From the NCBI GenBank assembly GCA_002070605.1, contig MWDO01000030.1, positions 1 to 34,029 on the forward strand: DNA of 34,029 bases, in the 5' to 3' direction. Under the pieces are notes generated by a model. The model was not told the origin of the DNA. It was given only the letters and a program-made list of their open reading frames with translations, and searched no databases. Positions 15,777 to 24,757 of the stretch are shown here, piece by piece (position 1 is the first letter of the stretch; every line of letters starts with the position of its first letter). Both the position numbers and the translations under genes were made by a program. Origin of the DNA: Spirochaetes bacterium ADurb.Bin133. GTDB taxonomy: Bacteria > Spirochaetota > GWE2-31-10 > MWDO01.

Positions 15777-15808
15777 AAAACTGCCCTCGAAAAGGGCAGT
15801 TTTTTTTT
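15777..15808 (+). terminator. Rho-independent terminator after the FG-GAP/OmpA gene
   Basis: CTGCCCT (15781-15787) pairs with AGGGCAG (15793-15799) around CGAAA, extended by flanking A and T runs, with nine T following. It ends 25 bases after the stop codon. Confidence 0.93.
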
Positions 15809-15868
15809 GACTTTTGTCGTATAAAGTATTATTGTTTTTTACTACATTATATATAATGGGTTACTCTG

Positions 15869-16984
15869 ATGAAAAAAATAGCGATAATTACCAATATGAT
15901 GTCGTTTTATCGGCTAGATTTGTTTAACGAGCTTGCAAAAAACAGATATTACAAATTCCATTTTATATTTTCTTCAGAGACGGAAAAAAATAACAGAATT
16001 TGGGAGATCAATAAAGATAAGATAGATTTTGAATATACTATACTAAATTCAAAAAGCGTTATAAAAAAAAGTAGGGGTATAATTGAGACAAGAGTTATAA
16101 ATATCCCAAAAGCCGTATTTAAAACGCTCAAAAAAATCGATCCCGACGTTATAATCGCCTCGGAATACAACCTTACCAGCGTAAAAAGTTTTTTTTACGC
16201 CAAACTGCGCAGAAAAAAATTCATATCGTGGTCGGACGGAACGCTAAATTCTGAGAGATTTATCTCGAAACCGCAATTGTTTATAAGAAAATTTATTTGT
16301 AAAAAAGCGGATTATTTCATCGCGTCGAGTACGGAAACCAGAGAGGCGCAAATAAAATACGGGGCAAATAAAAATAACATCGCGCTATCTTTTCTCGCAA
16401 TCGACGTCGAAGCTTTTATTACCGCTCTTCAGAAATTGACAAAAAATTCAAACGATGCGCCTAGAATTTTATTTTGCGGATACTTATTAAAACTAAAAGG
16501 GGTCGCTAACCTATTAAGCGCGCTAAAAGATATTCAAACAGACTTTATACTTGATATAATCGGCTCGGGCGAGGAAGAAAAAAATTTACGGGACCTTGCT
16601 AAAAAATATTCCTTAGAAGATAAGGTTATCTTTCATGGATATAAAAATCGGGAGGAAATAGTAAAGTTTTATAAAAACGCCGATATTTTTATATTTCCCA
16701 GTTTGAACGACGCTTTCGGATTAGCGCTAGTCGAAGCTCTCGCCGCGCGTTTACCTATAATCGCCTCAAAATACGCCGGAGGGGCGCGCGATACCGTCCT
16801 TGAAAATGAAAACGGATATATTATCGATCCTGAAAATACAGATAAATTTAGAGAAAAAATTGAGATTTTATTAAGAGACGAAAAATTACGGAAAATTATG
16901 GGCGAGAAATCATTTAGATTATCCGAGAAATTTTTTCTTAAAAACGTAGCGCGCGGATTTTTCGAAGCGATTGAGAAATGCTAA
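15869..16984 (+). CDS. Glycosyltransferase family 4 (GT-B fold)
   Basis: A 371-aa cytoplasmic or peripheral-membrane enzyme that transfers a sugar from a nucleotide donor. The C-terminal donor domain has GYLLKLKGVANLL (204-216), LDIIGSGEEEKNL, VIFHGYKNREEI and the nucleotide-binding FGLALVEAL with D281-x7-E289. The N-terminal acceptor domain (ITNMMSFYRLDLF) is typical. TATAAT at 15852-15857 lies only 12 bases before the ATG, with no obvious ribosome site, so the transcript could be nearly leaderless. The next glycosyltransferase starts 13 bases after its stop, so they form a unit. Confidence 0.9.
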   Translation: MKKIAIITNMMSFYRLDLFNELAKNRYYKFHFIFSSETEKNNRIWEINKDKIDFEYTILNSKSVIKKSRGIIETRVINIPKAVFKTLKKIDPDVIIASEYNLTSVKSFFYAKLRRKKFISWSDGTLNSERFISKPQLFIRKFICKKADYFIASSTETREAQIKYGANKNNIALSFLAIDVEAFITALQKLTKNSNDAPRILFCGYLLKLKGVANLLSALKDIQTDFILDIIGSGEEEKNLRDLAKKYSLEDKVIFHGYKNREEIVKFYKNADIFIFPSLNDAFGLALVEALAARLPIIASKYAGGARDTVLENENGYIIDPENTDKFREKIEILLRDEKLRKIMGEKSFRLSEKFFLKNVARGFFEAIEKC

Positions 16985-16997
16985 TAAGGATATAACT

Positions 16998-18158
16998 ATG
17001 AATATACTTCTCGTTCATAACTACTATAAAATTAGAGGCGGCGAGGACTCGGTTTTTGAAAACGAATCCGCCGAGCTTGAAAAAAGAGGTCATAAAGTTA
17101 TCAAATACGTTAAAAAGAATTCTGAGATCGATAAGTATAATTTTTTTCAAAAAATACTATTTTTCCCAAGATCCGTATATAATTTTAAAACCGTCGACGA
17201 TCTAAAAAAAATCCTAAAAAACGAAACTATCGACGTCGCTCATATACACAACGTTTTCCCGCTAATATCCCCTTCTATATATAGATTTTTTAAGAAAAAA
17301 GGCTTTAAAACAGTTCAAACGATTCATAACTACAGATTTTTGTGTCCAAACGGGCTTTTTTTCAGAAACGGAAAAGTCTGCGAACTTTGCGTCGGGGAAT
17401 ATTTTTATAATGCGGTAAAACATAAATGCTATAAAAATTCTAAAATATTTTCGCTTCTTTACTCTGCAATAATAAAACTAAATTATAACGTATTTAGAAA
17501 CTTCATCGACGGATATATAGCTCTTACGAAATTTACTAAACTAAAACTGGTCGATTCGGGATTTAGCGCGGACAAAATATTTATTAAAGCCAACGGCATG
17601 GCGGATAAACGCCGGTCTTTTTCGGAAAATAAAAAATACTTTCTATATATAGGGAGATTATCCAAAGAAAAAGGGGTAGATTTTTTACTGGATAGCTTTT
17701 CAAATATGAAAGATAAAAATTTGATAATTGCCGGGGATTACTCAAAATCGCCGGAATACTTTGAAAAATATAAAGATTGTCCAAATATAAATTTTTTCGG
17801 CTTTGCCGACGAAACGCAAAAAGAGACTCTCATTAATGAGTCGCTTGCGATTATAGTTCCGTCCGTGTGTTACGACAACTACCCCGTCGCTCTTGTAGAA
17901 GCTTTTAGAGCGGGTATAACCGCCGTCGGCAGCTCTATCGGAGGAATTCCTTACATTATCTCCGACGGCGTAAACGGCGAACTTTTTGAACCGAACAATT
18001 TTGAACAATTTAAATCCAAGATTGAAAAATTGTATAACAATGAAGAGCATAGAAGAAAACTAAGCGAAAACGCCCGCTCGACTTTTTTAGAAAAAATGGA
18101 ATTTTCAAAAAATATAACTATTCTCGAAGAGATATATAAAAAAACAAATATTTCCTAA
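16998..18158 (+). CDS. Glycosyltransferase family 4 with Cys-rich acceptor domain
   Basis: I chose ATG 16998 (386 aa). AAGGA lies 8 bases upstream and the protein then begins MNILLVHNYYKIRGGEDSV, a typical GT4 start. An in-frame ATG at 16971 would overlap the previous gene. The acceptor domain has the motif HNYRFLCPNGLFFRNGK followed by CELC and a fourth Cys, seen in a subgroup of GT4 enzymes. The donor domain has FLYIGRLSKEKGVDFLL, NINFFGFADE and a degenerate E-x7-E region (YDNYPVALVEAF). It is likely co-transcribed with the first GT4 and adds a sugar to a surface glycan; flagellin glycosylation is possible from the next gene but not shown. Confidence 0.9.
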   Translation: MNILLVHNYYKIRGGEDSVFENESAELEKRGHKVIKYVKKNSEIDKYNFFQKILFFPRSVYNFKTVDDLKKILKNETIDVAHIHNVFPLISPSIYRFFKKKGFKTVQTIHNYRFLCPNGLFFRNGKVCELCVGEYFYNAVKHKCYKNSKIFSLLYSAIIKLNYNVFRNFIDGYIALTKFTKLKLVDSGFSADKIFIKANGMADKRRSFSENKKYFLYIGRLSKEKGVDFLLDSFSNMKDKNLIIAGDYSKSPEYFEKYKDCPNINFFGFADETQKETLINESLAIIVPSVCYDNYPVALVEAFRAGITAVGSSIGGIPYIISDGVNGELFEPNNFEQFKSKIEKLYNNEEHRRKLSENARSTFLEKMEFSKNITILEEIYKKTNIS

Positions 18159-18181
18159 AAAAAATTTGATACTTCCGATAA
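18156..18181 (+). promoter_or_regulatory. Sigma-28-like flagellar promoter
   Basis: TAAA (18156-18159, overlapping the stop codon of the upstream gene), 15 bases, then CCGATAA (18175-18181). The FliA consensus is TAAA-N15-GCCGATAA; here the spacer is one shorter if the leading G is counted as T. A second CCGATA at 18220-18225 has a poorer -35. Confidence 0.65.
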
Positions 18182-18268
18182 TATTTGCGCTATTAATTAA
18201 ATTTTATAACATTGCGCTTCCGATACATAACTATAAGATATATAAAATAATAATTTGCGAGGCAACTT

Positions 18269-19129
18269 ATGATTATCAATCACAATATGGAAGCTGTTTT
18301 TTCCCATAGACAGTATAAAATGATCGGAAATAATCTTAAAAAGGATATCGATAAACTAACCTCCGGAGTAAAAATTAATTCCGCAAGCGACGACGCGGCA
18401 AATCTCGCCGTATCCGACAAAATGCGAAATCTCATAAAAGGCGCGTACCAAGCCGAGAGAAACGCCGAAAACGGAATATCTTTCGTTCAAACGACTGAAG
18501 GATATCTCGACGAATCTCTTAGTTTGGTTCAGCGTATAAGAGAATTATCTATACAAGCGTCGAACGGAGTTTTGAACGACGAAGATCGAGTTTACATTCA
18601 AGTTGAGATAAGCCAATTGATCGACGAAATAGATAGAATAGCTTCCACCGCGCAATTTAACGGACTTAATATGCTAACCGGCAGGTTTTCAGACATAACC
18701 AAGCCGGCAAACAATCCGACCTCTTCTATGTGGTTTCATTTGGGCGCCGGTATGGATCAAAGGGAACAATTCTTTATAGGAACCGTAACTTCCAAAGCTC
18801 TAAAATTGAGGGACTCGGCGAATAATATATTATCCCTCAAAAACGAATCCGCTTCAAACGCTTCGATAGCGGATATAGACGCGGCTATAAGGAAACTTAA
18901 CAGTCAACGCGCCGATCTTGGAGCTTATCAAAACCGACTCGAATCCGCTCTAAAAAAGATTTTATCCGAAGCGGAAAATCTGCAAAGCGCCGAGTCGATT
19001 ATACGAGACGCCGATATGGCGGACGTGTCGGTAAATTACGCAAAAAATAAAATATTGCTTGAAACGAGTAATTCGTTCATTGCTCAAGCAAATATAAAAA
19101 ATATGCGGGTATTTAATTTCATAAAATAA
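18269..19129 (+). CDS. flaB: Periplasmic core flagellin FlaB
   Basis: A 286-aa flagellin of the spirochaete core type. The N-terminal coiled region starts MIINHNMEAVFSHRQYK and continues LTSGVKINSASDDAANLAVSDKMR. The middle has FNGLNMLTG and the spirochaete block WFHLGAGMDQREQFFIGT. The C-terminal region has LNSQRADLGAYQNRLESAL and ends NIKNMRVFNFIK, more divergent than the usual VLSLLR-type ending. There is no hypervariable outer domain, as expected for filaments kept in the periplasm. GCGAGG lies 6 bases before the ATG. It has its own sigma-28-like promoter. No other flagellar gene is in the window. Confidence 0.95.
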   Translation: MIINHNMEAVFSHRQYKMIGNNLKKDIDKLTSGVKINSASDDAANLAVSDKMRNLIKGAYQAERNAENGISFVQTTEGYLDESLSLVQRIRELSIQASNGVLNDEDRVYIQVEISQLIDEIDRIASTAQFNGLNMLTGRFSDITKPANNPTSSMWFHLGAGMDQREQFFIGTVTSKALKLRDSANNILSLKNESASNASIADIDAAIRKLNSQRADLGAYQNRLESALKKILSEAENLQSAESIIRDADMADVSVNYAKNKILLETSNSFIAQANIKNMRVFNFIK

Positions 19130-19196
19130 CTGCATAGCCGCGCTTTTCTTACCGGCGTATCCGAGTAATATTTTATCTATTTGTCTAGCTCTATAT

Positions 19197-19372
19197 GTAC
19201 CCCGTCGGTTTTTTGAAAGCGCCCCATATGTGTCAAAATAAATTCGACGCATATGTGTCAATTTTTTATCGAGGGGCGGAACGCTGCATATAGCTCCATA
19301 TGTGTCAAATTTTATTCGACGCATGTGGAACAAATATTTTTTATTCTCAAAAAAAAACGCGGAAGTTATATT
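19197..19372. repeat. Repeat cluster after flaB (degenerate right end)
   Basis: The left end CCCCGTCGGTTTTTTG (about 19200-19215) is followed by four CATATG-type cores: CATATGTGTCAAAA near 19226, GACGCATATGTGTCAATTTT near 19247, CATATGTGTCAAATTTT near 19298, and GACGCATGTGGAACAA near 19318. It ends CTCAAAAAAAAACGCGG, a decayed right end. Total about 170 bp, longer than the 109-bp element at 4753. The 366-base spacer holds nothing else before the promoter at 19390. Confidence 0.8.
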
Positions 19373-19389
19373 TGAAATTATTAAATCGA

Positions 19390-19418
19390 TTGACTTTTTC
19401 AGATATTTAAATTAAAAT
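19390..19418 (+). promoter_or_regulatory. Sigma-70-type promoter of the metal importer operon
   Basis: TTGACT (19390-19395), 17 bases, TAAAAT (19413-19418). It lies just outside the preceding repeat copy. No clear Zur or Fur box was recognised between it and the start codon at 19496. Confidence 0.65.
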
Positions 19419-19495
19419 TGCGACCGCTTGTAATACATAATCGAAATTTCTGAAACCGTTATGTTTTTCTTGATCTGTATACCCGGGAGGAATGT

Positions 19496-20458
19496 ATGTC
19501 GATAAAAAAAATAAAACTTCTTATTACGATTACCATGATTAGCGCGTCTATATTTTCATGTATAAAAAACGAGACGACCGATAAAATTTCCATATCCGCA
19601 AGCGTTTATCCTTTATACGAATTTGCGAAGGCGGTAGGCGGAGAAAAGGTCGAAGTTTCGATGATATTGCCGCCGGGAACCGACATACACTCTTACGAGC
19701 CAAAGCCAATGGATCTTGTTAGAATTAACTCTTCCGATATATTCATTTATATTTCAGAGTATCTCGAACCATGGGCAAAAGAGATAGTCGATTCGACCAT
19801 TAATTCTCATATTTCTATTATTAAGGCTTCGGAAGGGATTACTCTTACCGAATCCGAACATAACCATGAACATAGCCATAAAGAAGAGGGAGAGGATGCC
19901 GATAACGACGATCATAGCGATCTATCTAAAGATCCGCATATCTGGCTCGATTTCGAAATATGTCAAACCATCGTCGACAAATTGCTAAACGAATTAATCA
20001 AAATTGATCCGTTAAATTCGGAATATTATTTAAATTCCGCCGGATTATACAAACAAAAGTTAGAGGAGCTTGATAAAAAGTATATCGCCGTCATAAATAG
20101 ATGCCAATCGAAAACTATCATAACCGGCGGGCATTTTGCTTTCGGACGTATGGCGAAAAGATACGGACTCAACCACATATCGCCGTATCGCGGTTTTACG
20201 ACGGACGCCGAACCCTCTCCGCAAGTTATAGCGTCGATGATAGATATGATCAAACGGGATAATATAGAATACATATTTTTTGAAGAACTTTTACGTCCGA
20301 AAGTCGCCGAAGCTATATCCGCGGAAACGGGCGTTAAACTGGAATTACTCCACGGAGCTCACAATATTTCTAAAAAAGAGTTTCGGGATCAAACGTCTTT
20401 TATAAGCATAATGGAAGAAAATCTTGAAAAATTAAAGAAAGGTCTCAAATACCAATAA
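19496..20458 (+). CDS. znuA: Zinc/manganese ABC transporter substrate-binding lipoprotein (ZnuA-like)
   Basis: A 320-aa lipoprotein with lipobox SIFSC (C22). It shows the family core (SVYPLYEFAKAVGGEKVEVS, LPPGTDIHSYEP, DPHIWLDFE, GGHFAFGRMAKRYGL) and an acidic His-rich loop at about 120-145 (EHNHEHSHKEEGED, DDHSD) typical of zinc-binding members. It would capture Zn(II), possibly Mn(II), in the periplasm and hand it to the permease. GGGAGGAA precedes the ATG. Its stop codon shares one base with the start of the ATPase gene. The zinc assignment rests on the His-rich loop and is an inference. Confidence 0.88.
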   Translation: MSIKKIKLLITITMISASIFSCIKNETTDKISISASVYPLYEFAKAVGGEKVEVSMILPPGTDIHSYEPKPMDLVRINSSDIFIYISEYLEPWAKEIVDSTINSHISIIKASEGITLTESEHNHEHSHKEEGEDADNDDHSDLSKDPHIWLDFEICQTIVDKLLNELIKIDPLNSEYYLNSAGLYKQKLEELDKKYIAVINRCQSKTIITGGHFAFGRMAKRYGLNHISPYRGFTTDAEPSPQVIASMIDMIKRDNIEYIFFEELLRPKVAEAISAETGVKLELLHGAHNISKKEFRDQTSFISIMEENLEKLKKGLKYQ

Positions 20459-21177
20459 TGAAACAGATAGAGGTTAGAAATTTATCGGTAAAGTATCAAA
20501 ACGCGATAATATTGAACAATATTAATTTCACCGTAGACAAAGGCGATTATATAGCCGTAGTCGGTCCAAACGGCTCGGGCAAAACGACTCTAATAAAAAC
20601 GCTATTAGCTCTTATTGAAAAAAGCGAAGGGAAAATAGAGTTTTCGACAAAAAAAATCGGTTACTTGCAACAGAAAATCTCCATTGCCGACTCAAATTTT
20701 CCTTCAAACGTTCGAGAAATTATAAGAAGCGGGCTATTGATAAATAAAAAAAGCAAAATATACTCTTCAATCGATAATGAAAAAGTAGATAGTATAATCG
20801 AAAAATTAGGCATAGAGGATATAAAATATAAACTTATCGGCAAACTGTCGGGCGGGCAGATTCAAAAAGCTCTTTTAGCCAGAGCGATTATTAGCGATCC
20901 CGATATCCTGATATTAGACGAACCTACGACCGCGCTAGATCCAAACAGCAGAGATTTTTTTTACAACTATATAAAAGAGTTGAATGAAAAGGAGAATAAA
21001 ACTATTATCCTTGTTTCGCACGATATAGGCGCGGTCGGTAAGTTTGCTAAAAAAATACTTTATTTAGACAGGGTCGTTATATTCTACGGAACTTTTTCCG
21101 AGTTCTGTCATTCAAGCGATATGACTAAATATTTTGGGAATATATCTCAGCATTTTTTTTGTCAAAGGCATAACTAA
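20458..21177 (+). CDS. znuC: Metal ABC transporter ATP-binding protein (ZnuC-like)
   Basis: A 239-aa ABC ATPase. Walker A GPNGSGKT is at 36-43, the Q-loop near Q71, signature LSGGQ at 130-134, Walker B LILDEP at 151-156, and the switch His in LVSHDIG. It powers the importer from the cytoplasmic side. The start (ATG at 20458) overlaps the TAA of znuA, and znuB begins one base after its stop, so the three genes are tightly coupled. Confidence 0.92.
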   Translation: MKQIEVRNLSVKYQNAIILNNINFTVDKGDYIAVVGPNGSGKTTLIKTLLALIEKSEGKIEFSTKKIGYLQQKISIADSNFPSNVREIIRSGLLINKKSKIYSSIDNEKVDSIIEKLGIEDIKYKLIGKLSGGQIQKALLARAIISDPDILILDEPTTALDPNSRDFFYNYIKELNEKENKTIILVSHDIGAVGKFAKKILYLDRVVIFYGTFSEFCHSSDMTKYFGNISQHFFCQRHN

Positions 21178-21178
21178 A

Positions 21179-22006
21179 ATGGAATTAATCTCGCTTCTAC
21201 TCAAATCGGTTCAATACGAATTTATCCAAAAAGCTCTATTATCCGGAACTTTTCTTGCTATAAGTTCGTCTCTATTGGGGATATTTTTAGCGCTTCAAAG
21301 AAAGTCTCTCATTAGCGACGGCTTATCTCACGTAAGTTTTGCCACGGCGGCTTTAGCGCTTCTTATAGGTTTATCTCCGCTTATTATATCCCTGCCTTTA
21401 GTGATACTAGCTTCAATTTTAATCAATAAACTCGTAAGCCACGCCCATATTTATAGCGACTCTGCGATAGGATTGGTATCTTCGCTCAGCATTGCCGTAG
21501 GCGTATTAATTGTTAACGTCGGATCCGGATTTAACGTCGATATATACAGCTACCTATTTGGAAGTATTTTGGCTATCAGCCCAATTGAAACGGCGCTCTG
21601 TATAGCCGCCTCATTAATTACGATAGTTCTCATCATAATTTTTTTTAACGATCTATTTTTGATCTCTTACGACGAAGACTATGCGCGCATATCCGGCATT
21701 AACGTCAAAATGTTGGATTTAACGTTCAGCATAGTCCAGTCTGTAGTAATAGTCGTCGGAATAAAAATTGTCGGAGCAATGTTAATATCCAGTTTAATTA
21801 TTTTCCCGGCAATTACCTCTCTTCAAATAGCTCGAAGTTTTAAATCTATGATCGTATTTTCAGTATCAATATCGCTACTATCCGTAATAATCGGAATATT
21901 TTCATCGTTTGTTTTTAACGCTCCGACCGGCGCTACGATCGTACTTCTCAATGGAATTTTGTTTTTAATATTCTTTATTCTAAATAAAATATTTAAATTT
22001 AAATAA
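21179..22006 (+). CDS. znuB: Metal ABC transporter permease (ZnuB-like, ABC-3 family)
   Basis: I chose ATG 21179 (275 aa, MELISLLLKS start) because it follows the znuC stop directly; an in-frame ATG at 21134 would overlap znuC. About eight hydrophobic segments are present, with the family blocks LQRKSLISDGLSHVSFA and FNDLFLISYDEDYARISGI, and LLISSLIIFPAITSLQIA. Weak AAAGG lies 10 bases upstream, and translational coupling to znuC is likely. Confidence 0.92.
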   Translation: MELISLLLKSVQYEFIQKALLSGTFLAISSSLLGIFLALQRKSLISDGLSHVSFATAALALLIGLSPLIISLPLVILASILINKLVSHAHIYSDSAIGLVSSLSIAVGVLIVNVGSGFNVDIYSYLFGSILAISPIETALCIAASLITIVLIIIFFNDLFLISYDEDYARISGINVKMLDLTFSIVQSVVIVVGIKIVGAMLISSLIIFPAITSLQIARSFKSMIVFSVSISLLSVIIGIFSSFVFNAPTGATIVLLNGILFLIFFILNKIFKFK

Positions 22007-22013
22007 TCCGGCG

Positions 22014-22042
22014 TTGATATATTTTATTTTTAATGGTATTAT
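22014..22042 (+). promoter_or_regulatory. Sigma-70-type promoter
   Basis: TTGATA (22014-22019), 17-base spacer and TATTAT (22037-22042) lie ahead of the small membrane protein gene, which has a GAAGGGG ribosome site. Confidence 0.6.
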
Positions 22043-22073
22043 ATCGAATATCTACAATCCGAAGGGGTAAATT

Positions 22074-22643
22074 ATGCAGGAAAAATTGAACAAAACTATC
22101 GTTTTTTTAATCAGATTTTCGATTGTTATGCTGATTGCCGGGCTTGCGATTGGATTTATAAGCCAATTTACGTCGAAAGTGATATTCAAATCTATCCCTA
22201 TGGAGGCGCAGGTTTTTGCAGAAAGAAACATGTCTACCCTCCACGGTCATATAATAATTATCGGTTTTATAGTTCCTATGATACTTGCTTTTACAACTAA
22301 CTTTGTGAAAAACAATATAGCGATAAATAGGGGACGCGTCAAAAGACTTCGTATCGCTTTTAAGTGTTACGTCGCCGGAAGCGTTTTGACCCTTTTTTTG
22401 TCGACATACAAAGGGCTTTTTTATCTTGTCAAATTATCTCAAGATATTTCGATACCGCTGGACGATATCGACGCAGCCCTATTTTTCGGCAATCATATTT
22501 TTCGCTCTATTATTTACTCTATAGCCCATCCTCTGTTTGCTTTCGCTCTGCTTTGGTATTTTCTAATATTATGGAAAGGTCTAGGGGTCATAAAAACAAG
22601 GGCGGGAGCGCCGCGTCCCTTGTCTAAGAGGAGTAGAGGTTAA
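22074..22643 (+). CDS. Small integral membrane protein (DUF2871-like)
   Basis: A 189-aa protein with four hydrophobic segments: about 8-30, 52-75, 98-120 and 145-170. Notable are STLHGHIIIIGFIVPMILAF in the second segment and two later His residues (FGNHIFRSIIYSIAHPLF) within or near the membrane. His in these places is reminiscent of heme-copper or cytochrome-like small membrane proteins and of DUF2871, but I cannot assign a function. Its stop overlaps the end of ppk on the other strand by 4 bases. Confidence 0.65.
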   Translation: MQEKLNKTIVFLIRFSIVMLIAGLAIGFISQFTSKVIFKSIPMEAQVFAERNMSTLHGHIIIIGFIVPMILAFTTNFVKNNIAINRGRVKRLRIAFKCYVAGSVLTLFLSTYKGLFYLVKLSQDISIPLDDIDAALFFGNHIFRSIIYSIAHPLFAFALLWYFLILWKGLGVIKTRAGAPRPLSKRSRG

Positions 22644-24754
22644 GTTATATCGGGATTTTTCTTCGGAATAAACTTTTTGATTACCTCTTTTTCTCTTTGC
22701 TTAGCTTTTTCTCTTTCAAGAGTCATATTGTATATCTCAACTTGACTTCTGATTTTCTTTTCGGAAGCGTCCGGTTTGATCCTCTTATAAGAGCCGTCGG
22801 GGGTAAGAATTCTCGCTTTAGTATTATCGCTTAGAGTAATTTTCATAAGATTCATTACCTCTCTTTTTATATCCTCGTCCTCTATCGGGAACAACGTCTC
22901 AATCCTTCTGTCAAAATTTCTCTCCATCCAATCGGCGCTAGAAAAATATAAATTCTCGTCTCCGCTATTATAAAAGTAGAATATTCTTGAATGTTCGAGA
23001 AATCTATCGACAATACTTATTACCTTGATATTTTCGCTAAGATTTTTAACGGAAGGTTTTAAACAACACATTCCGCGCACGACCAGCTGTATTTCTACTC
23101 CGGCTTTCGACGCTTCGTACAACTCCTTGATTATCTTGCCGTCTACAAGAGAGTTCATTTTAGCGATAATCTTACCCTTTCCGCCGGATAGCGCGTTATT
23201 TTTTTCTATTGTAATTTTGTCTATAAAAAAATTCCTCATATCCAACGGCGCGCAGACCATTTTTTTCCATCTGGGCGGCTCGGAATATCCGGTCAATAGG
23301 TTGAATATAGCCGAAGCGTCTCTTCCATAAGACTTCTTTGAGGTAAATAATCCAAGATCGGTATAAATGCGCGCGGTCTTATCGTTGTAATTGCCGGTCG
23401 ATAGATGAATATACCTTTTTATACCGTCGTCTTCGTCTCTAACGACAAGCGCTATTTTACAGTGAATCTTAAGCCCCACGATCCCGTAAACTACGTGGCA
23501 ACCTACCTGTTCGAGCTGCTTTGCCCAGTTGATATTTTGAGCTTCGTCGAACCTCGCTTTTAGCTCTACTACTACGGTTACCTGTTTTTTATTCTCCGCG
23601 GCTTTCTTTAGCGCAGCTATAATAGGAGAATCTCCGGAAGTTCTATATAAGGTCATTTTGATAGCCAAAACTTTTGGATCGACGGACGCCTCTTCTATAA
23701 ATCTCGTTACCGGGTCAAAAGACTCGTAAGGATGAGATAAAAGCCAATCTTTTTTAGCGATTATACTAAAAATACTCTCTTTTTCATTCTGAAATTCGAA
23801 AGGCAATATAGGCGGCAGAGAGACGTCTTTAAGATGTTGATAACCTCTGACTGTCGCAATTTGCATAAATGAAGATAGATCTATAGGTCCTTCTATATCA
23901 AAGAAAAAGCCTTCGTAAAAATTTATATTTTCCTTCAAAAACGACTTAATATCTTCGCTCGTATCAGACTGGCATTCAAGTCTTATCGGTCTACCCTTCT
24001 CTCTCTTCTTAAGCTGTCCCTCTATCTCAAGAAGCAAATCTTCCGCGCCCTCCTCGTCTATCGACAACTCGGCGTCTCTCGTTATTCTAAAAATTGCCGA
24101 ATCCAAAACGTTGTAGCCCCTAAAAAAATACGATACAAACAGCTTAATTAATTCTCCCACAAAAATATAATTTTTTGAATTTCCGCCGTCCGGAATAAGA
24201 ATAAACCTATCGTCTGTCGGATACGGAATTATCGCGTATTTTATCTCCTTTTTCTTTGGGTCTTCAATCTTCACAAGAATATTTAAAGATTTGCCGGATA
24301 AAAAAGGAAACGGATGAGACTGATCTACAGCCATCGGAGTAAGTATTAAAAAATGTTTTTTTAGAAATAAATTTTTTAAAGATTCCAAGTACATTTCGGG
24401 AATCGTTTTCGCCGTATAAAAGTTGAACCCTTCGTTTCTCATTTCGGGAATTATATCGTTATTAAAGCATTCGTATTGCTTCTTAACCAGCTCGTGGACT
24501 CTCAAATTTATTTTTGAAAGAATATCGCCGGGAGTCTGTCCGGACATATCTTTTATCTGAAAGTCGGATTTTACCTGCGAGATTAGTCCGGAAATTCTGA
24601 CCATAAAGAATTCGTCAAGATTATTTGAAAAAATTGATAAAAATTTTAGACGCTCCAGGAGAGGATTTGACTTATCCAGTCCCTCCTCCAATACGCGATA
24701 GTTAAACTCTAACCAGCTCAACTCCCTGTTAAAAAAAAAGTCGGCGTTTTTCAT
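22640..24754 (-). CDS. ppk1: Polyphosphate kinase 1
   Basis: Ppk1 reversibly transfers the gamma-phosphate of ATP onto polyphosphate. The 704-aa length is typical. N-terminal NRELSWLEFNYRVLEE, ATP-binding and catalytic regions (MTLYRTSGDSPIIAAL, VELKARFDEAQNINWA, GLKIHCKIALVV) are present. The phosphoacceptor His lies in RYIHLSTGNYN. The closing EIYNMTLEREKAKQREKEVIK tail is highly charged. It starts 3 bases after the ppx stop, so the polymer-making and polymer-cutting enzymes are coupled. Confidence 0.95.
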   Translation of the reverse strand: MKNADFFFNRELSWLEFNYRVLEEGLDKSNPLLERLKFLSIFSNNLDEFFMVRISGLISQVKSDFQIKDMSGQTPGDILSKINLRVHELVKKQYECFNNDIIPEMRNEGFNFYTAKTIPEMYLESLKNLFLKKHFLILTPMAVDQSHPFPFLSGKSLNILVKIEDPKKKEIKYAIIPYPTDDRFILIPDGGNSKNYIFVGELIKLFVSYFFRGYNVLDSAIFRITRDAELSIDEEGAEDLLLEIEGQLKKREKGRPIRLECQSDTSEDIKSFLKENINFYEGFFFDIEGPIDLSSFMQIATVRGYQHLKDVSLPPILPFEFQNEKESIFSIIAKKDWLLSHPYESFDPVTRFIEEASVDPKVLAIKMTLYRTSGDSPIIAALKKAAENKKQVTVVVELKARFDEAQNINWAKQLEQVGCHVVYGIVGLKIHCKIALVVRDEDDGIKRYIHLSTGNYNDKTARIYTDLGLFTSKKSYGRDASAIFNLLTGYSEPPRWKKMVCAPLDMRNFFIDKITIEKNNALSGGKGKIIAKMNSLVDGKIIKELYEASKAGVEIQLVVRGMCCLKPSVKNLSENIKVISIVDRFLEHSRIFYFYNSGDENLYFSSADWMERNFDRRIETLFPIEDEDIKREVMNLMKITLSDNTKARILTPDGSYKRIKPDASEKKIRSQVEIYNMTLEREKAKQREKEVIKKFIPKKNPDIT

Positions 24755-24757
24755 GAA

